Below are positions 43,759-52,645 of a DNA stretch of 64,000 nt, in pieces. Made by a program: the position numbers and the translations under genes. This DNA comes from DATHZQ01 sp965216945 (GTDB lineage Bacteria; Actinomycetota; Acidimicrobiia; Spongiisociales; UBA5794): assembly GCA_965216945.1 (NCBI GenBank), contig CBDCGU010000003.1:3100001-3164000 (forward strand), in the 5' to 3' direction. Each line of letters begins with the position of its first letter. Within the stretch, counting starts at the first letter, position 1. The notes beneath the pieces are model-generated. The model saw nothing but the letters and a program-made list of their open reading frames with translations, was not told the DNA's origin and did not search any database.

Positions 43759-45185
43759 AGGCCGCTCAGATTCGCCGAGTACCGACCCCCGCCTCGCCCT
43801 ACGCTCGTCTTGTTCAGTCTGCGCGACAGATGGAGGCCCTCGAGTGCGAACTCCACTGCGGCGGCCGTCGTTCCGAGTGTCGGTCGTTCGATGCCGAGGC
43901 GTCTCAGCAGCACCGCGAGGTTCGGCGACTCCGCAAAGGGCCCGGCGATCTCCGCTGCCGGGGTCAGGTCACCCGCCTCGATGGTGAGGCCGGCGGAGTC
44001 GAATCGCTCCACGATCCAGCGGAAGTCGTGTCCCTGGAGGCGGTCGACGAAGACCTCGAGCACGGCATGCCCCATGAGCTGGGTGAGGATGTCGTCCTTG
44101 CGGTCCTCCTCGAACGTTTCGAACTCGATGCGGCCACCCGACGACTGCAGCGTGGCGGGAAGGTCGGCGGTGCGCGGCACGGCCTCGTCTTCTCCGCACC
44201 GGATGGCCCGACGTACCGCCGATGCGATCACGGTTTCCAGGTTGGCGATCGAGAGCCGGACCGAAACACCGGCCCGCTGGTTGATGTGTGGCGAGCGGCG
44301 GGAGAGACGGGAGAACTCGGCGAGGACGTCCTTCATGAACTCGGGGACCGCCACCTCGATGTCGGCCGCCGGCAGTCGAGCCTCCTGATCCATGATCGCG
44401 ATCTCGTGGACGGGATCGACGGGGTAGTGCGTCCGGATCTCGCTGCCGAAGCGGTCTTTCAGCGGCGTGATGATGCGACCGCGATTCGTATAGTCCTCGG
44501 GGTTGGCGGTGGCGACGAGCAGCAGGTCGATCGGCATGCGCACCTGGAAGCCCCGGATCTGCACATCGCGCTCCTCGAGCACATTGAACAGTGCCACCTG
44601 GATACGGGCGGGCAAGTCGGGAAGCTCGTTGATGGAGAAGATGCCGCGATTGGTGCGGGGCACGAGGCCGTAGTGGATCACGAACTCGTCGGACAAGTAC
44701 CGGCCCTCGGCGACGCGAATCGGGTCGACATCGCCGATGAGGTCGGCAACCGACGTGTCCGGCGTAGCCAGCTTCTCGCCGTAACGGCGGTCCCGTGGCA
44801 GCCAGGCGATGGGGGTGGCATCGCCCATCTCGGCGATGAGCTCGACGGCCCGTGCGCTCACCGGCGCATAGGGTGAGTCGTTCACCTCGCCTTCGGCGAT
44901 CGCAGGGATCACCGGATCGAGGAGATCGACGAGCCCGCGAATCAACCGGGTCTTGGCCTGGCCCCGCTCGCCGAGCAACACGATGTCGTGACCGGCCAGC
45001 AACGCACGTTCCAGCGCCGGAAGCACGGAGTCCTCGAAGCCGAGGATGCCGGGGAACAGGCCTTCGCCGCGGCGCAGCCGGGCAATCACATTGTGACGTA
45101 GCTCTTCCTTGATCGAGCGATCGCGCCACCCCGATGCACGAAGCTCGCCAAGTGTCTTGGGGCGGTGGGTCGTGTCTCCCTCCAT
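43755..45185 (-). CDS. AAA+ ATPase of the magnesium-chelatase/MoxR type
   Basis: A 476-residue ATPase. Walker A is LLGERGQAKTR, with Gln-Ala in place of the usual Ser-Gly; Walker B is FSINELPDLPARIQ, with the second acidic residue as Glu; sensor 1 is VATANPEDYTNRGRII. The helical insert and lid typical of the chelatase clade follow. With the VWA protein it forms an ATPase-VWA chaperone pair, the second of this kind in the window. TACCCT (45197-45192) ends 6 bases before the ATG, a leaderless start, and the gene is divergent from the LysM lipoprotein. Confidence 0.87.
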   Translation of the reverse strand: MEGDTTHRPKTLGELRASGWRDRSIKEELRHNVIARLRRGEGLFPGILGFEDSVLPALERALLAGHDIVLLGERGQAKTRLIRGLVDLLDPVIPAIAEGEVNDSPYAPVSARAVELIAEMGDATPIAWLPRDRRYGEKLATPDTSVADLIGDVDPIRVAEGRYLSDEFVIHYGLVPRTNRGIFSINELPDLPARIQVALFNVLEERDVQIRGFQVRMPIDLLLVATANPEDYTNRGRIITPLKDRFGSEIRTHYPVDPVHEIAIMDQEARLPAADIEVAVPEFMKDVLAEFSRLSRRSPHINQRAGVSVRLSIANLETVIASAVRRAIRCGEDEAVPRTADLPATLQSSGGRIEFETFEEDRKDDILTQLMGHAVLEVFVDRLQGHDFRWIVERFDSAGLTIEAGDLTPAAEIAGPFAESPNLAVLLRRLGIERPTLGTTAAAVEFALEGLHLSRRLNKTSVGRGGGRYSANLSGL

Positions 45186-45191
45186 GCGTTC

Positions 45192-45197
45192 AGGGTA
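45192..45197 (-). promoter_or_regulatory. -10 element of the AAA+/VWA operon
   Basis: TACCCT on the minus strand, 6 bases before the ATG at 45185. Confidence 0.45.
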
Positions 45198-45272
45198 GGG
45201 GTGTGCCCGAACCCAGCGAGACGGTGACGGGTTCTCTCGTATTTATCGATGCACCGCCATCTCTTCTCTGGT

Positions 45273-46424
45273 ATGGGAGCGAGACAGTCACCACGGATAG
45301 GAAGGGTCCTGGTCTTGGCGGCTGCGACGGCGCTTGCGTTCGCCGCATGTGAGCTGACCAACGACACTGCGAGCGGAATTGAGCCGACGGGCGAGGTCGC
45401 ACGATCGACGACGAGCTCGACGTTCCCTCCGGGCACGGTGGTGCACACGGTCGTGCGCGGCGACACCCTCGCTCAGATCACCAAGGCGTACTGCGGCACG
45501 GTCGAAGCCCTGCCCGCGATCTATGCCGCGAACGTCGGGCGCTCCCAACAGGACGGGAACGCCCTCGTCGACATCGACCTCATCGAGGTCGGCTGGGAGC
45601 TCATCATCGACTGCACGGTCGTCGATCCGGTGATCGAAGCCACCACGGTGCCGCCGGGCGATGACACGACCACGACCTCACCGGCGGACACGACGACCAC
45701 GACGACTGAAGCCCCACTGGGACCCCTCGTCCTCCGCAGGCCACCCGAGACGCAACTCGACATCGCGGGACCGAGGCCGACCTCGGCGGACGTTCCGGCG
45801 GAGGAGTACCTGAGGTCGCTGTCTCTCTCTGTCTCGACGCTGCCGTCCATCTCGATCGTCCCCATCGAGATGGCTCCGGGAGGACTCGGCGAGACGGCGA
45901 CACTGTCCTGGGGCGGCGGCCTGTTCATCGACACGTCGGCGTTCGGCGAGCCGAAGCCGGACGTCTCCCTGGTGCACCCCGACGGATACGTATCGGTGTC
46001 GCTCATGGGCGAGCTGCATTTCGCCAACGCCGGAATCGACATGCCGCCCGGCTCGTACGAGATCCTCGCAGTGGGCGGCGGTGCAGCGGCGAAGGCATTT
46101 CTGGAGATCGTGGCTCCGACCGATCGGGTCGTCTTCCAGCGGGTGAGCGCCCCCGACGACCCGCCCCGCTTCCAGATCGCGGGCGTCCCCCCCGGTCGCT
46201 TGCAGGCGCACATCTACGTCGAAGAGGAGCGACCCGAGGACGACGCCGTCTATTGGGTGCACTACGCGGAGACCGACGGTATCGAGATCGACGCCAGCGG
46301 TACCGGCTATCTCGATGTGGGCCTGCTGGGCGGTGCGGGCGCCGGCACGTACTGCGTGTTCCTGCCCTGGGTCGATGAAGCGCTGAGGTGGCAGTGCGAG
46401 CGGTCGACCGTAGTGGTGCCATGA
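45273..46424 (+). CDS. LysM-domain lipoprotein coupled to a TIR gene
   Basis: A 383-residue surface lipoprotein. The signal ends in a lipobox (TALAFAACELT). A LysM module follows at about residues 55-115 (HTVVRGDTLAQITKAYCGT and the tail IEVGWELIIDC), suggesting binding to peptidoglycan or another N-acetylglucosamine polymer. A Thr-rich linker separates it from a 230-residue beta-rich C-terminal region that I do not recognise. ATG at 45273 is chosen; ATG at 45249 lies only 3 bases after a TATTTA -10-like element. Its stop overlaps the start of the TIR protein (ATGA), so the two are translated together and probably act together. Confidence 0.85.
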   Translation: MGARQSPRIGRVLVLAAATALAFAACELTNDTASGIEPTGEVARSTTSSTFPPGTVVHTVVRGDTLAQITKAYCGTVEALPAIYAANVGRSQQDGNALVDIDLIEVGWELIIDCTVVDPVIEATTVPPGDDTTTTSPADTTTTTTEAPLGPLVLRRPPETQLDIAGPRPTSADVPAEEYLRSLSLSVSTLPSISIVPIEMAPGGLGETATLSWGGGLFIDTSAFGEPKPDVSLVHPDGYVSVSLMGELHFANAGIDMPPGSYEILAVGGGAAAKAFLEIVAPTDRVVFQRVSAPDDPPRFQIAGVPPGRLQAHIYVEEERPEDDAVYWVHYAETDGIEIDASGTGYLDVGLLGGAGAGTYCVFLPWVDEALRWQCERSTVVVP

Positions 46425-48514
46425 CCCGCTCGCTGCCGGCGAGGCTGCGGCAGTTCGTACGCATCCGCCCCGCATTCATCAGCTACCGCCGGGCGGACGC
46501 CAGCGGTTTTGCGGCGCTGGTCGACGAGCGGCTGCGCAGGCGGTACGGCAAGCAGCGTGTGTTCCGCGACGTCGAGAGCATCGAGGCGGGGGAGGACTGG
46601 CGGGAACGGTTGGACCGGGCCCTCGACGAAGCAGCCGTCGTGGTTGCAATCGTCGGCACCGATTGGGCCGGTGCCGGTGAGCCCGGGCGGCGCCGCATCG
46701 ACCACGCCGACGACATGGTTCGCTACGAGCTGGTGCAGGCCAACGCCAGGGAGTTGGAGGTCCTCCCCCTGATCACCGAGGCCAAGGATCTCGCTCCCCA
46801 CCGGCCCTTGCCGGCCGACCTCGCCTTTCTCGACGACCTGCAATCGACACAGCTGTACATCCCCGAGCTCAAGGCAGTCATGCGGCGGCTCGTGCGCAAG
46901 ACCGATCTCGCCCTCGGCTGGTGGGCGCGGCGGCTGCATCGCTGGCTCGTATCGGCGGCAGGCGTCACGGCGGTCGTGGCACTGGTTGCAGGCCTGTTGT
47001 GGCTCGGCCCACCGCCGCCACCCGATCTCTCCCAGGAGCTGGGTCTGCAGGCGGCGCTCGCCAGCATCACCGAGTCCGTGGATGGGCGAAGTGAGACCAC
47101 CACCCTCACCGAGACGCTCAGTGCCGAGCTGGAATCCCGGCTCAACCAGGGCTTTGGTGGCGACATAGACGTCACGAAGCTCCACCCGGAGTACTCGATC
47201 GCTGCACCTGCCGAGGGTGATCGCCGGTTGCAGGCTCAGGGGCTTGCTCGAACCACGCACGCCGATGTGATCGTCACTGCGACGCTCACGCGTGGCAGCA
47301 ACGAGAGCAGGCTCTCGCCGGAGATCTATCTCGGCGAGGTGGTCGATCTCGAGGAGCTTGCAGGGCGTCAACTCGAGTTCGACGCCAGGGGCGCCCTGGT
47401 CGACAGCGACGTGGCGGTGGTGGACGGAGATGCCGTGCGGCTCCTCGATGGTCTCGTCGAGGAGCTCTATGGAATGGTCCGCTATCTGACGGGTGTCGGG
47501 GCCTACCAGAGCCGCGAGTTCGAGCGGGCAATCGACCTTCTTGGTGACGCAGCGAACAACCGCGAGTGGCGTGGTCTCTCCGGTGCGGTGCTCCACCAGC
47601 TCATCGGGAACAGCCACGCCGCACTGGATCATCATGACGAAGCGAGGGTTCACTACGAGCTGGCTCTCGCATCTCAGCCGGACTTCGTGCGGGCGGAGCT
47701 GGGTCTCGTCGAGGTCGCCTATCTGGCGAGCCATGGCGGCTGCGCTCCGGGCTCCATCGACCGCGCCGCGGTGCGCGACGTCGCAGACCGCTTCCATCGC
47801 ATTCGGGTGGAGCAGAGCAACGAGCTGATCGCTCTCACGGCATCGTTCGGGGAGGCGCGCGCCCGCGGTTGTCTCGTGAGGTCGTCGCCCGTCGCCGATG
47901 CGGACGCCGCCGGTGGGGCCATTCGAGAGTTCCTTCGAGTGACCGAGACCGTCCCGGACGATCCGGAGCTGCGACGACCGGTGACCGAGGTGGTCGCCGA
48001 AGCGCACTTCGAACTGGCACTGCTGTACGAGTTCCTCGCCCATGCGGCCACTGCCCCCGATCGGCAGCAGCTCGCACTCGTGGATCGGGTGGACGGCTCG
48101 TGGCTCGACGGTGCGCTCGGGCAACTCGCCGCGGTGCGAGGCGCCACCAACCGCCCCGAGCGACGCGCCGATGCCTGGATCGTCGAAGCGCGAATACGGA
48201 GCAGCATCGAGGATCTCACCGGATCGGAGGTGGCCAGGCGGAATGCGATCGATGCCTTGGATCGTGCCATCGACAAGCGCATCGATCCGTTCGGCATCGC
48301 AACGCTGCTGGTGCGCCGCGCCCGGCAACATTGGGCACTGGCACGGACGACCGGCGATGAGACCCTCCAGGTGCAGGGAGATCTGGACTACGCCGCTGCG
48401 CTCGAGCGTCTCGGAGAGTCGGTGGCGGGGGCGACGGCACTCGCCTCGTGCGAAGGCGAGCCCCACGATGAGATCTGGCAGTGCGCTCTCGCCGGGCTTG
48501 CGGCGCAGCAGTGA
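46421..48514 (+). CDS. TIR-transmembrane-TPR protein
   Basis: A 697-residue protein. The N-terminal TIR domain (about 15-150) starts AFISYRRADASG and contains VFRDVESIEAGEDW and DDMVRYELVQAN; Glu103 falls where the catalytic glutamate of the SARM1 NADase lies. One membrane segment follows (about 176-196), then 500 residues rich in helical TPR-like repeats (YQSREFERAIDLLGDAANN; HHDEARVHYELALASQP). With the TIR side in the cytoplasm, the repeats face outward. The start overlaps the LysM lipoprotein stop. NAD cleavage triggered from the envelope, perhaps defence or stress, is inference. Confidence 0.87.
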   Translation: MTRSLPARLRQFVRIRPAFISYRRADASGFAALVDERLRRRYGKQRVFRDVESIEAGEDWRERLDRALDEAAVVVAIVGTDWAGAGEPGRRRIDHADDMVRYELVQANARELEVLPLITEAKDLAPHRPLPADLAFLDDLQSTQLYIPELKAVMRRLVRKTDLALGWWARRLHRWLVSAAGVTAVVALVAGLLWLGPPPPPDLSQELGLQAALASITESVDGRSETTTLTETLSAELESRLNQGFGGDIDVTKLHPEYSIAAPAEGDRRLQAQGLARTTHADVIVTATLTRGSNESRLSPEIYLGEVVDLEELAGRQLEFDARGALVDSDVAVVDGDAVRLLDGLVEELYGMVRYLTGVGAYQSREFERAIDLLGDAANNREWRGLSGAVLHQLIGNSHAALDHHDEARVHYELALASQPDFVRAELGLVEVAYLASHGGCAPGSIDRAAVRDVADRFHRIRVEQSNELIALTASFGEARARGCLVRSSPVADADAAGGAIREFLRVTETVPDDPELRRPVTEVVAEAHFELALLYEFLAHAATAPDRQQLALVDRVDGSWLDGALGQLAAVRGATNRPERRADAWIVEARIRSSIEDLTGSEVARRNAIDALDRAIDKRIDPFGIATLLVRRARQHWALARTTGDETLQVQGDLDYAAALERLGESVAGATALASCEGEPHDEIWQCALAGLAAQQ

Positions 48515-48541
48515 ACGTCTTCGTTAGCGATGGGCTCTGAG

Positions 48542-48547
48542 TACTGT
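48542..48547 (+). promoter_or_regulatory. -10 element of msrB, leaderless
   Basis: TACTGT ends 6 bases before the ATG at 48554, supporting that start over the in-frame ATG at 48530, which precedes the -10. Confidence 0.5.
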
Positions 48548-48553
48548 TTCCTC

Positions 48554-48946
48554 ATGAAGCGCACCGACAACGCCGAGCTGCGAGAGCGGCTCACCGACAT
48601 GCAATACCACGTCACCCAGGAGGCCGGCACCGAGCGCGCCTTCACGGGTGAGTATTGGGACACGAAGGACGCCGGCACCTATCGCTGCGTGGTGTGCGAC
48701 GAGCCGCTGTTCTCGAGCGACACCAAGTACGACTCCGGCAGCGGCTGGCCGTCGTTCTGGGAGCCCCTGGCCGACGACGCCGTCTCCACGAAGAAGGACT
48801 TCAAACTCATCGTGCCGCGAACAGAGGTCACCTGCGCCAATTGCGGCGCCCACCTCGGCCACGTGTTTCCCGACGGGCCCCGTCCGACCGGACAGCGCTA
48901 CTGCATGAACTCCGCGGCGCTCCGCCTGGATTCAGGAGAGAGCTGA
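48554..48946 (+). CDS. msrB: peptide-methionine (R)-S-oxide reductase
   Basis: Repairs methionine-R-sulfoxide in oxidised proteins. The 130-residue protein carries the whole MsrB domain: structural zinc cysteines in CVVCDEPLF and CANCGAHLGHVF, the GSGWPSFW segment, and the catalytic cysteine in RYCMNSAAL. It is cytoplasmic with no signal peptide. The mRNA is probably leaderless from the adjacent -10. No msrA is nearby. The gene converges on a PQQ-type dehydrogenase gene. Confidence 0.95.
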   Translation: MKRTDNAELRERLTDMQYHVTQEAGTERAFTGEYWDTKDAGTYRCVVCDEPLFSSDTKYDSGSGWPSFWEPLADDAVSTKKDFKLIVPRTEVTCANCGAHLGHVFPDGPRPTGQRYCMNSAALRLDSGES

Positions 48947-48987
48947 GGGGTTCAGCCTGCCCGCCGGCGGAGGCTCGGAGGCCCCGC

Positions 48988-50187
48988 CTACTCCGTGGCA
49001 CGACTCGGCACGATGCGGTACATCTCGCCGGTTGCGGTCAGCACCAGAATCTCGCCGGCGCCGTCCTCGCCGAGCGCCGTGATCTGACCGATGTCGCCGA
49101 GATCCTGGCTCCAGTCGGTGACCCTCCCGAAGGTCCCGTCCTCCAGCGGTGCGCTGCGTACCCATCCGACGCAGAAGTCGGCGTAGAAGTAGTGACCCTG
49201 TAATTCGGGCATCGCCGAACCCTCGTACACCGGACCGCCGACGAGGGCGCAGGTGCGGACGTGCTCGACGAGAAGCGTGGCCGGGGCGTACGGCGTGGGA
49301 TCGCACGGGTCTTCGAGAAAGCAGTCGGGACCCTCCACCACCGGCCAGCCGTAGTTCCGACCGCCTTCGTCCAGGCCGGCCACGATGATCTCCTCCCACC
49401 GCTCCTGGCCCACCTCGGCGATGACGACGTCGCTGCCGGTGAAGTCGAACATCCATGGATTGCGGAGCCCGTACGCCCACACCTCCGCCGCTCCACCGCC
49501 GGTGACGAAGGGATTGTCGGCCGGGATGGCATACGGCGTCGAGCCGTCCCGCCCGTCGACGTCGATGCGGATCATCGTCCCGAGCAGCGACTCGGGGTTC
49601 TGTCCATTGCGGAAAGGGTCTCCGATGCCGCCGCCGTCGCCCAGCCCGACCCAGAGGTAGCCGTCCGGGCCGAACTTGACCGTGCCGCCGTTGTGGTACT
49701 CGTGGGGCTGGTCGACCGCCAGGACACGCCGCCCGCTTCCCGGATCGAGGCGGTTCGGATCATCTCGATCTTCCTCGTACTCCAGGATCCGTGTGTCGCC
49801 GTCGGCGTTGGTGAAGGACACGTAGGCCTTGTGGTTCTCGGAGAAGTCGGGGTGGAATGCAAGACTGAGCAGGCCTTGCTCCAATCCCTCGTCCTCGACG
49901 AAGCGGGTGATGTCCAAGTAGGGCTCGTCGAGGACTCGGGTGCCGTCGAACACGCGGATCGTGCCGGTTTGTTCCACGACGAAGATGCGGCCGTCGCCAG
50001 GGCGAGCCACCGCGGCAACCGGTGTGGACAATCCATCGGCCAGCAGGTCGAGCGCCAGACCGATCAACTCGCCATCCGGGGAGGTGGGAGACGTCGTCGT
50101 GGTCGTCGTGGCGGCATCCGAAGTGTCGGTTCCACCACATGCGGTCACCACGAGCGCCACCAACAGCAGCAGAGAGGTCGTGCGCAT
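48988..50187 (-). CDS. PQQ-dependent sugar dehydrogenase-like lipoprotein, copy 1
   Basis: A 399-residue surface lipoprotein of the soluble glucose/sorbosone dehydrogenase family (six-bladed propeller). The lipobox is VALVVTACGG, then a Thr-rich linker. Family signatures are EQGLLSLAFHPDF, HEYHNGGTVKFGPDGYLWVGLGD (about 49640-49700) and GLRNPWMFDF; the catalytic His lies in EYHNGG. The cofactor in such lipoproteins is often unproven, and no PQQ synthesis genes are in the window. The ATG at 50187 places the signal peptide correctly; TAACCT ends 10 bases before it. A paralogue lies at 57804-59081. Confidence 0.9.
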   Translation of the reverse strand: MRTTSLLLLVALVVTACGGTDTSDAATTTTTTSPTSPDGELIGLALDLLADGLSTPVAAVARPGDGRIFVVEQTGTIRVFDGTRVLDEPYLDITRFVEDEGLEQGLLSLAFHPDFSENHKAYVSFTNADGDTRILEYEEDRDDPNRLDPGSGRRVLAVDQPHEYHNGGTVKFGPDGYLWVGLGDGGGIGDPFRNGQNPESLLGTMIRIDVDGRDGSTPYAIPADNPFVTGGGAAEVWAYGLRNPWMFDFTGSDVVIAEVGQERWEEIIVAGLDEGGRNYGWPVVEGPDCFLEDPCDPTPYAPATLLVEHVRTCALVGGPVYEGSAMPELQGHYFYADFCVGWVRSAPLEDGTFGRVTDWSQDLGDIGQITALGEDGAGEILVLTATGEMYRIVPSRATE

Positions 50188-50480
50188 CGCCGCAAGAAGG
50201 TTAGGGCCGGCAGCGGGGTAGCCGGCCGCCGGCAGTGGGGCAGGTCCCATCCAGCAGCAGAGCGATGTCCCAGTTGATCAGCGGTACTCAGCGAGCCTTG
50301 CGGCCATCGCCCGAGGCGTCCTGCCACCGGCCGCCCTGGTGCGCGTCTCGTGCGGCCGTGCGGGAAAGATCCCACCTCACCAGCCGTGGGTGCAGTGCAG
50401 CGCACAGCGCCCGGCATCGAGAACGACACGACGGGAGAGAGGCATCGGCAGGGGAGCGGTGGCTCGGGTCGTGTGATCGT
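50188..50480. other. intergenic stretch between divergent genes
   Basis: No credible gene here. It holds the promoter of the dehydrogenase gene near 50198-50203 and then about 270 bases of unremarkable GC-rich sequence up to the ECF41-type promoter. Confidence 0.5.
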
Positions 50481-50507
50481 TGTCACAGATCGGAGGACTG
50501 TCTCGTC
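50481..50507 (+). promoter_or_regulatory. ECF41-type promoter
   Basis: TGTCACA (50481-50487), a 16-base spacer and CGTC (50504-50507) match the published recognition sequence of ECF41 sigma factors. The sigma gene itself is the second gene of the transcript, so the operon is probably autoregulated. Confidence 0.75.
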
Positions 50508-50539
50508 ATAGGGGTGAGGACAGATCGTTGGAGGTTCTG

Positions 50540-51706
50540 ATGCGAGTGTTGATCACGGGTGGTTCGGGCGAGTTGGGTGTTGGGCTGAGCAGGGTGCTGG
50601 CGGAACGGGGTCACGGCGTGACGGTGGCGTCGCGGTCCGCACGCCCGATGCGGGACGTCGCCGCCGTCGAAGTGGATCTGGCGACGGGGATGGGTCTGGA
50701 GGCCGTTGCGGGTCACGACACCGTGGTGCATCTGGCCAGCGATCCGTTCGAGGCACAGCGAGTGGATGTCGAAGGGACGCAGCGTTTGCTGGACGCCGCC
50801 ACGGCGGCCGGGGTCGGCCACTTGGTGGCGATCTCGATCGTTGGTATCGACGATCACCCGTATCCGTACTACCGGGCCAAGGCGGAGATGGAGCGCATCG
50901 TCGAGGAGGGCGACGTGCCATGGACGATCCTGCGGGCCACCCAGTTCCACAGCCTGATCCCGCGTTTCCTGGACATGTTGCCTGCAGTGGGGCTCGTTCC
51001 CGTGCCGCCGGGCGTGCGCCTGCAGCCGATCGACGTTGCCGTGGTGGCCGAGCGGCTGGCGGACCTGGTCGAGGCGGGACCATCGGGCCGGGTCGCCGAC
51101 CTGGGGGGACCGCAGGTCGTGCCGTTGCGCACGATGGTGAGGGACGTGATGCGAGCGAAGCGCCTCCGCCGACTCATCGTTCCCCTGCCATTGCCGCGCC
51201 GCCTCGGCACTGCCTTCCGGGACGGTCGCATGCTGACGACACCTACACAACGGGGTCAGCGGTGGGCCGACTACGTCGCCGGGATCGGTGCCTCCCGCGA
51301 TCTGGTGGGGAGGCTGTCGCTGCTCACCGCCCTCGTTCTCCTGGCAACGGCGGTGTGGATGGCCGTGTCCCCGGCCACGTTCCACAGCACGGTGGCCCCG
51401 TTCGGCGATGCGAACGATCATCTGTTCCGTGACGTCGCCACCTTCACGCTGCCGTTGGTGATCGGGTTGTGGATCGCCGCCGATCGTCGTTCGTGGCGGC
51501 TCCCGGTGTTCGCCATCGTCGCGGTCCAGAATGGTGCCCATGCCCTCAACCATCTGGTCGACATCACAGCCACCGACCCCGTCGCGATCGGCGTGGCCAC
51601 GTTCATCGCGCTGATCGCCGCCGAAGCACTGCTGGTTTGGATGCTCGTCCGCACCTTGCGGCCGGGGCCGACGCCGGCTCGGCACGCTCTACCGGCGGGC
51701 ACATGA
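50540..51706 (+). CDS. NAD(P)-binding epimerase/oxidoreductase fused to a membrane domain (ECF41 partner)
   Basis: A 388-residue fusion. Residues 1-245 are an atypical short-chain-dehydrogenase-like domain with the dinucleotide motif LITGGSGELGVGLS, HLASDPFEAQRVDVEGT and PYYRAKAEMERIV. After residue 260 four hydrophobic segments follow (LTALVLLATAVWMAV; FTLPLVIGLWIAA; FAIVAVQNGAHALNHLV; VATFIALIAAEALLVWML). ECF41 genes are known to neighbour carboxymuconolactone decarboxylases, oxidoreductases or epimerases; here the partner is tethered to the membrane. The ATG has GGAGG 6-10 bases upstream. Its stop overlaps the sigma gene (ATGA). Confidence 0.85.
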   Translation: MRVLITGGSGELGVGLSRVLAERGHGVTVASRSARPMRDVAAVEVDLATGMGLEAVAGHDTVVHLASDPFEAQRVDVEGTQRLLDAATAAGVGHLVAISIVGIDDHPYPYYRAKAEMERIVEEGDVPWTILRATQFHSLIPRFLDMLPAVGLVPVPPGVRLQPIDVAVVAERLADLVEAGPSGRVADLGGPQVVPLRTMVRDVMRAKRLRRLIVPLPLPRRLGTAFRDGRMLTTPTQRGQRWADYVAGIGASRDLVGRLSLLTALVLLATAVWMAVSPATFHSTVAPFGDANDHLFRDVATFTLPLVIGLWIAADRRSWRLPVFAIVAVQNGAHALNHLVDITATDPVAIGVATFIALIAAEALLVWMLVRTLRPGPTPARHALPAGT

Positions 51707-52557
51707 CGGACCCGTTCGCCACCCACCGTGCCCGCCTCATCGCGGTCGCCTACGGCATGTTGGGCTCGATGGCCGAGGCCGAGGACGTGGTCCAAGACTC
51801 GTGGCTCCGCTGGCAAGGCGTCGACCACGACAGCGTCCGGTCGCCGGTGGCGTACGTGACCACCATGGTCACCCGCATGTCGATCGACCGGCTCCGCTCT
51901 GCCCGACACCGGCGCGAGGCCTACGTCGGGCCGTGGCTGCCCGAACCCATCGTCGAGCAGGCCGGGGACCCCGCCGACATCGTTGCCGAGGCCGAGCATT
52001 TCTCCCTGGCGTTCCTCCACGCCATGGAGAACCTGACTCCGGTCGAGCGAGCCGTGCTCCTCCTCCGGGAGGGCTTCGACTACGACTACGCCGAGATCGC
52101 CGACATCGTCGGCAAGAGTCCCGAGAACTGCCGCCAGATCGCGGCCAGGGCCCGCGGCCACGTGGCCGAACCCGCCCGCCGCCGCGACGCCGACCCAGAG
52201 CGAGAGCGTGTGGTCGTCATGGCGGCGCTCGAAGCCGTCAGGGCAGCCGACCTCGACGGGCTCATCGCCGTCCTGGCTCAGGACATTGTTGCCTGGTCCG
52301 ACGGCGGACCGAAGCGTCGCGCCGCCCGCCACCCCGTCATCGGTGCCGAACGCGTCGGCCGGTTCCTCATCGGTATCGCTCGCCAGGGTGTCGGGTTGCC
52401 ACTCACCGTCACGTCGGTGACCATCGGCGGCGATCCGGGCGTGCGCCTCGACATCGGCGGCGAGACGTACGGCGTCATGGCATTCCGCGTCGTCGAAGAC
52501 CGCATCCAAACCATCCGCAGCGTCATCAGCCCGGACAAACTTGCCTGGGTGAAGTGA
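51703..52557 (+). CDS. ECF41-group RNA polymerase sigma factor with SnoaL-like C-terminal domain
   Basis: A 284-residue ECF sigma factor. Region 2 (AEDVVQDSWLRWQ) and region 4 (LTPVERAVLLLREGFDYDYAEIADIVGKSPENCRQ) are followed by a SnoaL-like domain instead of an anti-sigma gene. All three ECF41 signature motifs are visible: WLPEP in the linker, DGGPK (for DGGGK/R) and SPDKL (for NPDKL) near the end. In this group the fused domain controls sigma activity. It is co-translated with the partner oxidoreductase and a matching promoter lies at 50481-50507. The inducing signal is unknown. Confidence 0.93.
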   Translation: MTDPFATHRARLIAVAYGMLGSMAEAEDVVQDSWLRWQGVDHDSVRSPVAYVTTMVTRMSIDRLRSARHRREAYVGPWLPEPIVEQAGDPADIVAEAEHFSLAFLHAMENLTPVERAVLLLREGFDYDYAEIADIVGKSPENCRQIAARARGHVAEPARRRDADPERERVVVMAALEAVRAADLDGLIAVLAQDIVAWSDGGPKRRAARHPVIGAERVGRFLIGIARQGVGLPLTVTSVTIGGDPGVRLDIGGETYGVMAFRVVEDRIQTIRSVISPDKLAWVK

Positions 52558-52645
52558 TCGATCGCCGTATGGACCTCTCGCCTCGTTGCCGAGGCGCCGG
52601 AGCACTAGATTCGCCGCCGCGATCAGAAAAGAAAAGGAGAATGTT

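Noticed and set aside
41800..45185. Magnesium or cobalt chelatase
   Set aside because: The ATPase-VWA pair is chelatase-like, but no large catalytic subunit or tetrapyrrole gene is present.
46307..48466. 719-codon open frame on the minus strand
   Set aside because: It lies opposite the TIR-TPR gene in a fixed codon register, shows no recognisable domain, and is the usual mirror frame of a GC-rich gene.
50145..50486. 113-codon open frame on the minus strand before the ECF41 operon
   Set aside because: No ribosome-binding site, low-complexity Cys/Arg/Pro translation, and it overlaps the lipoprotein start.
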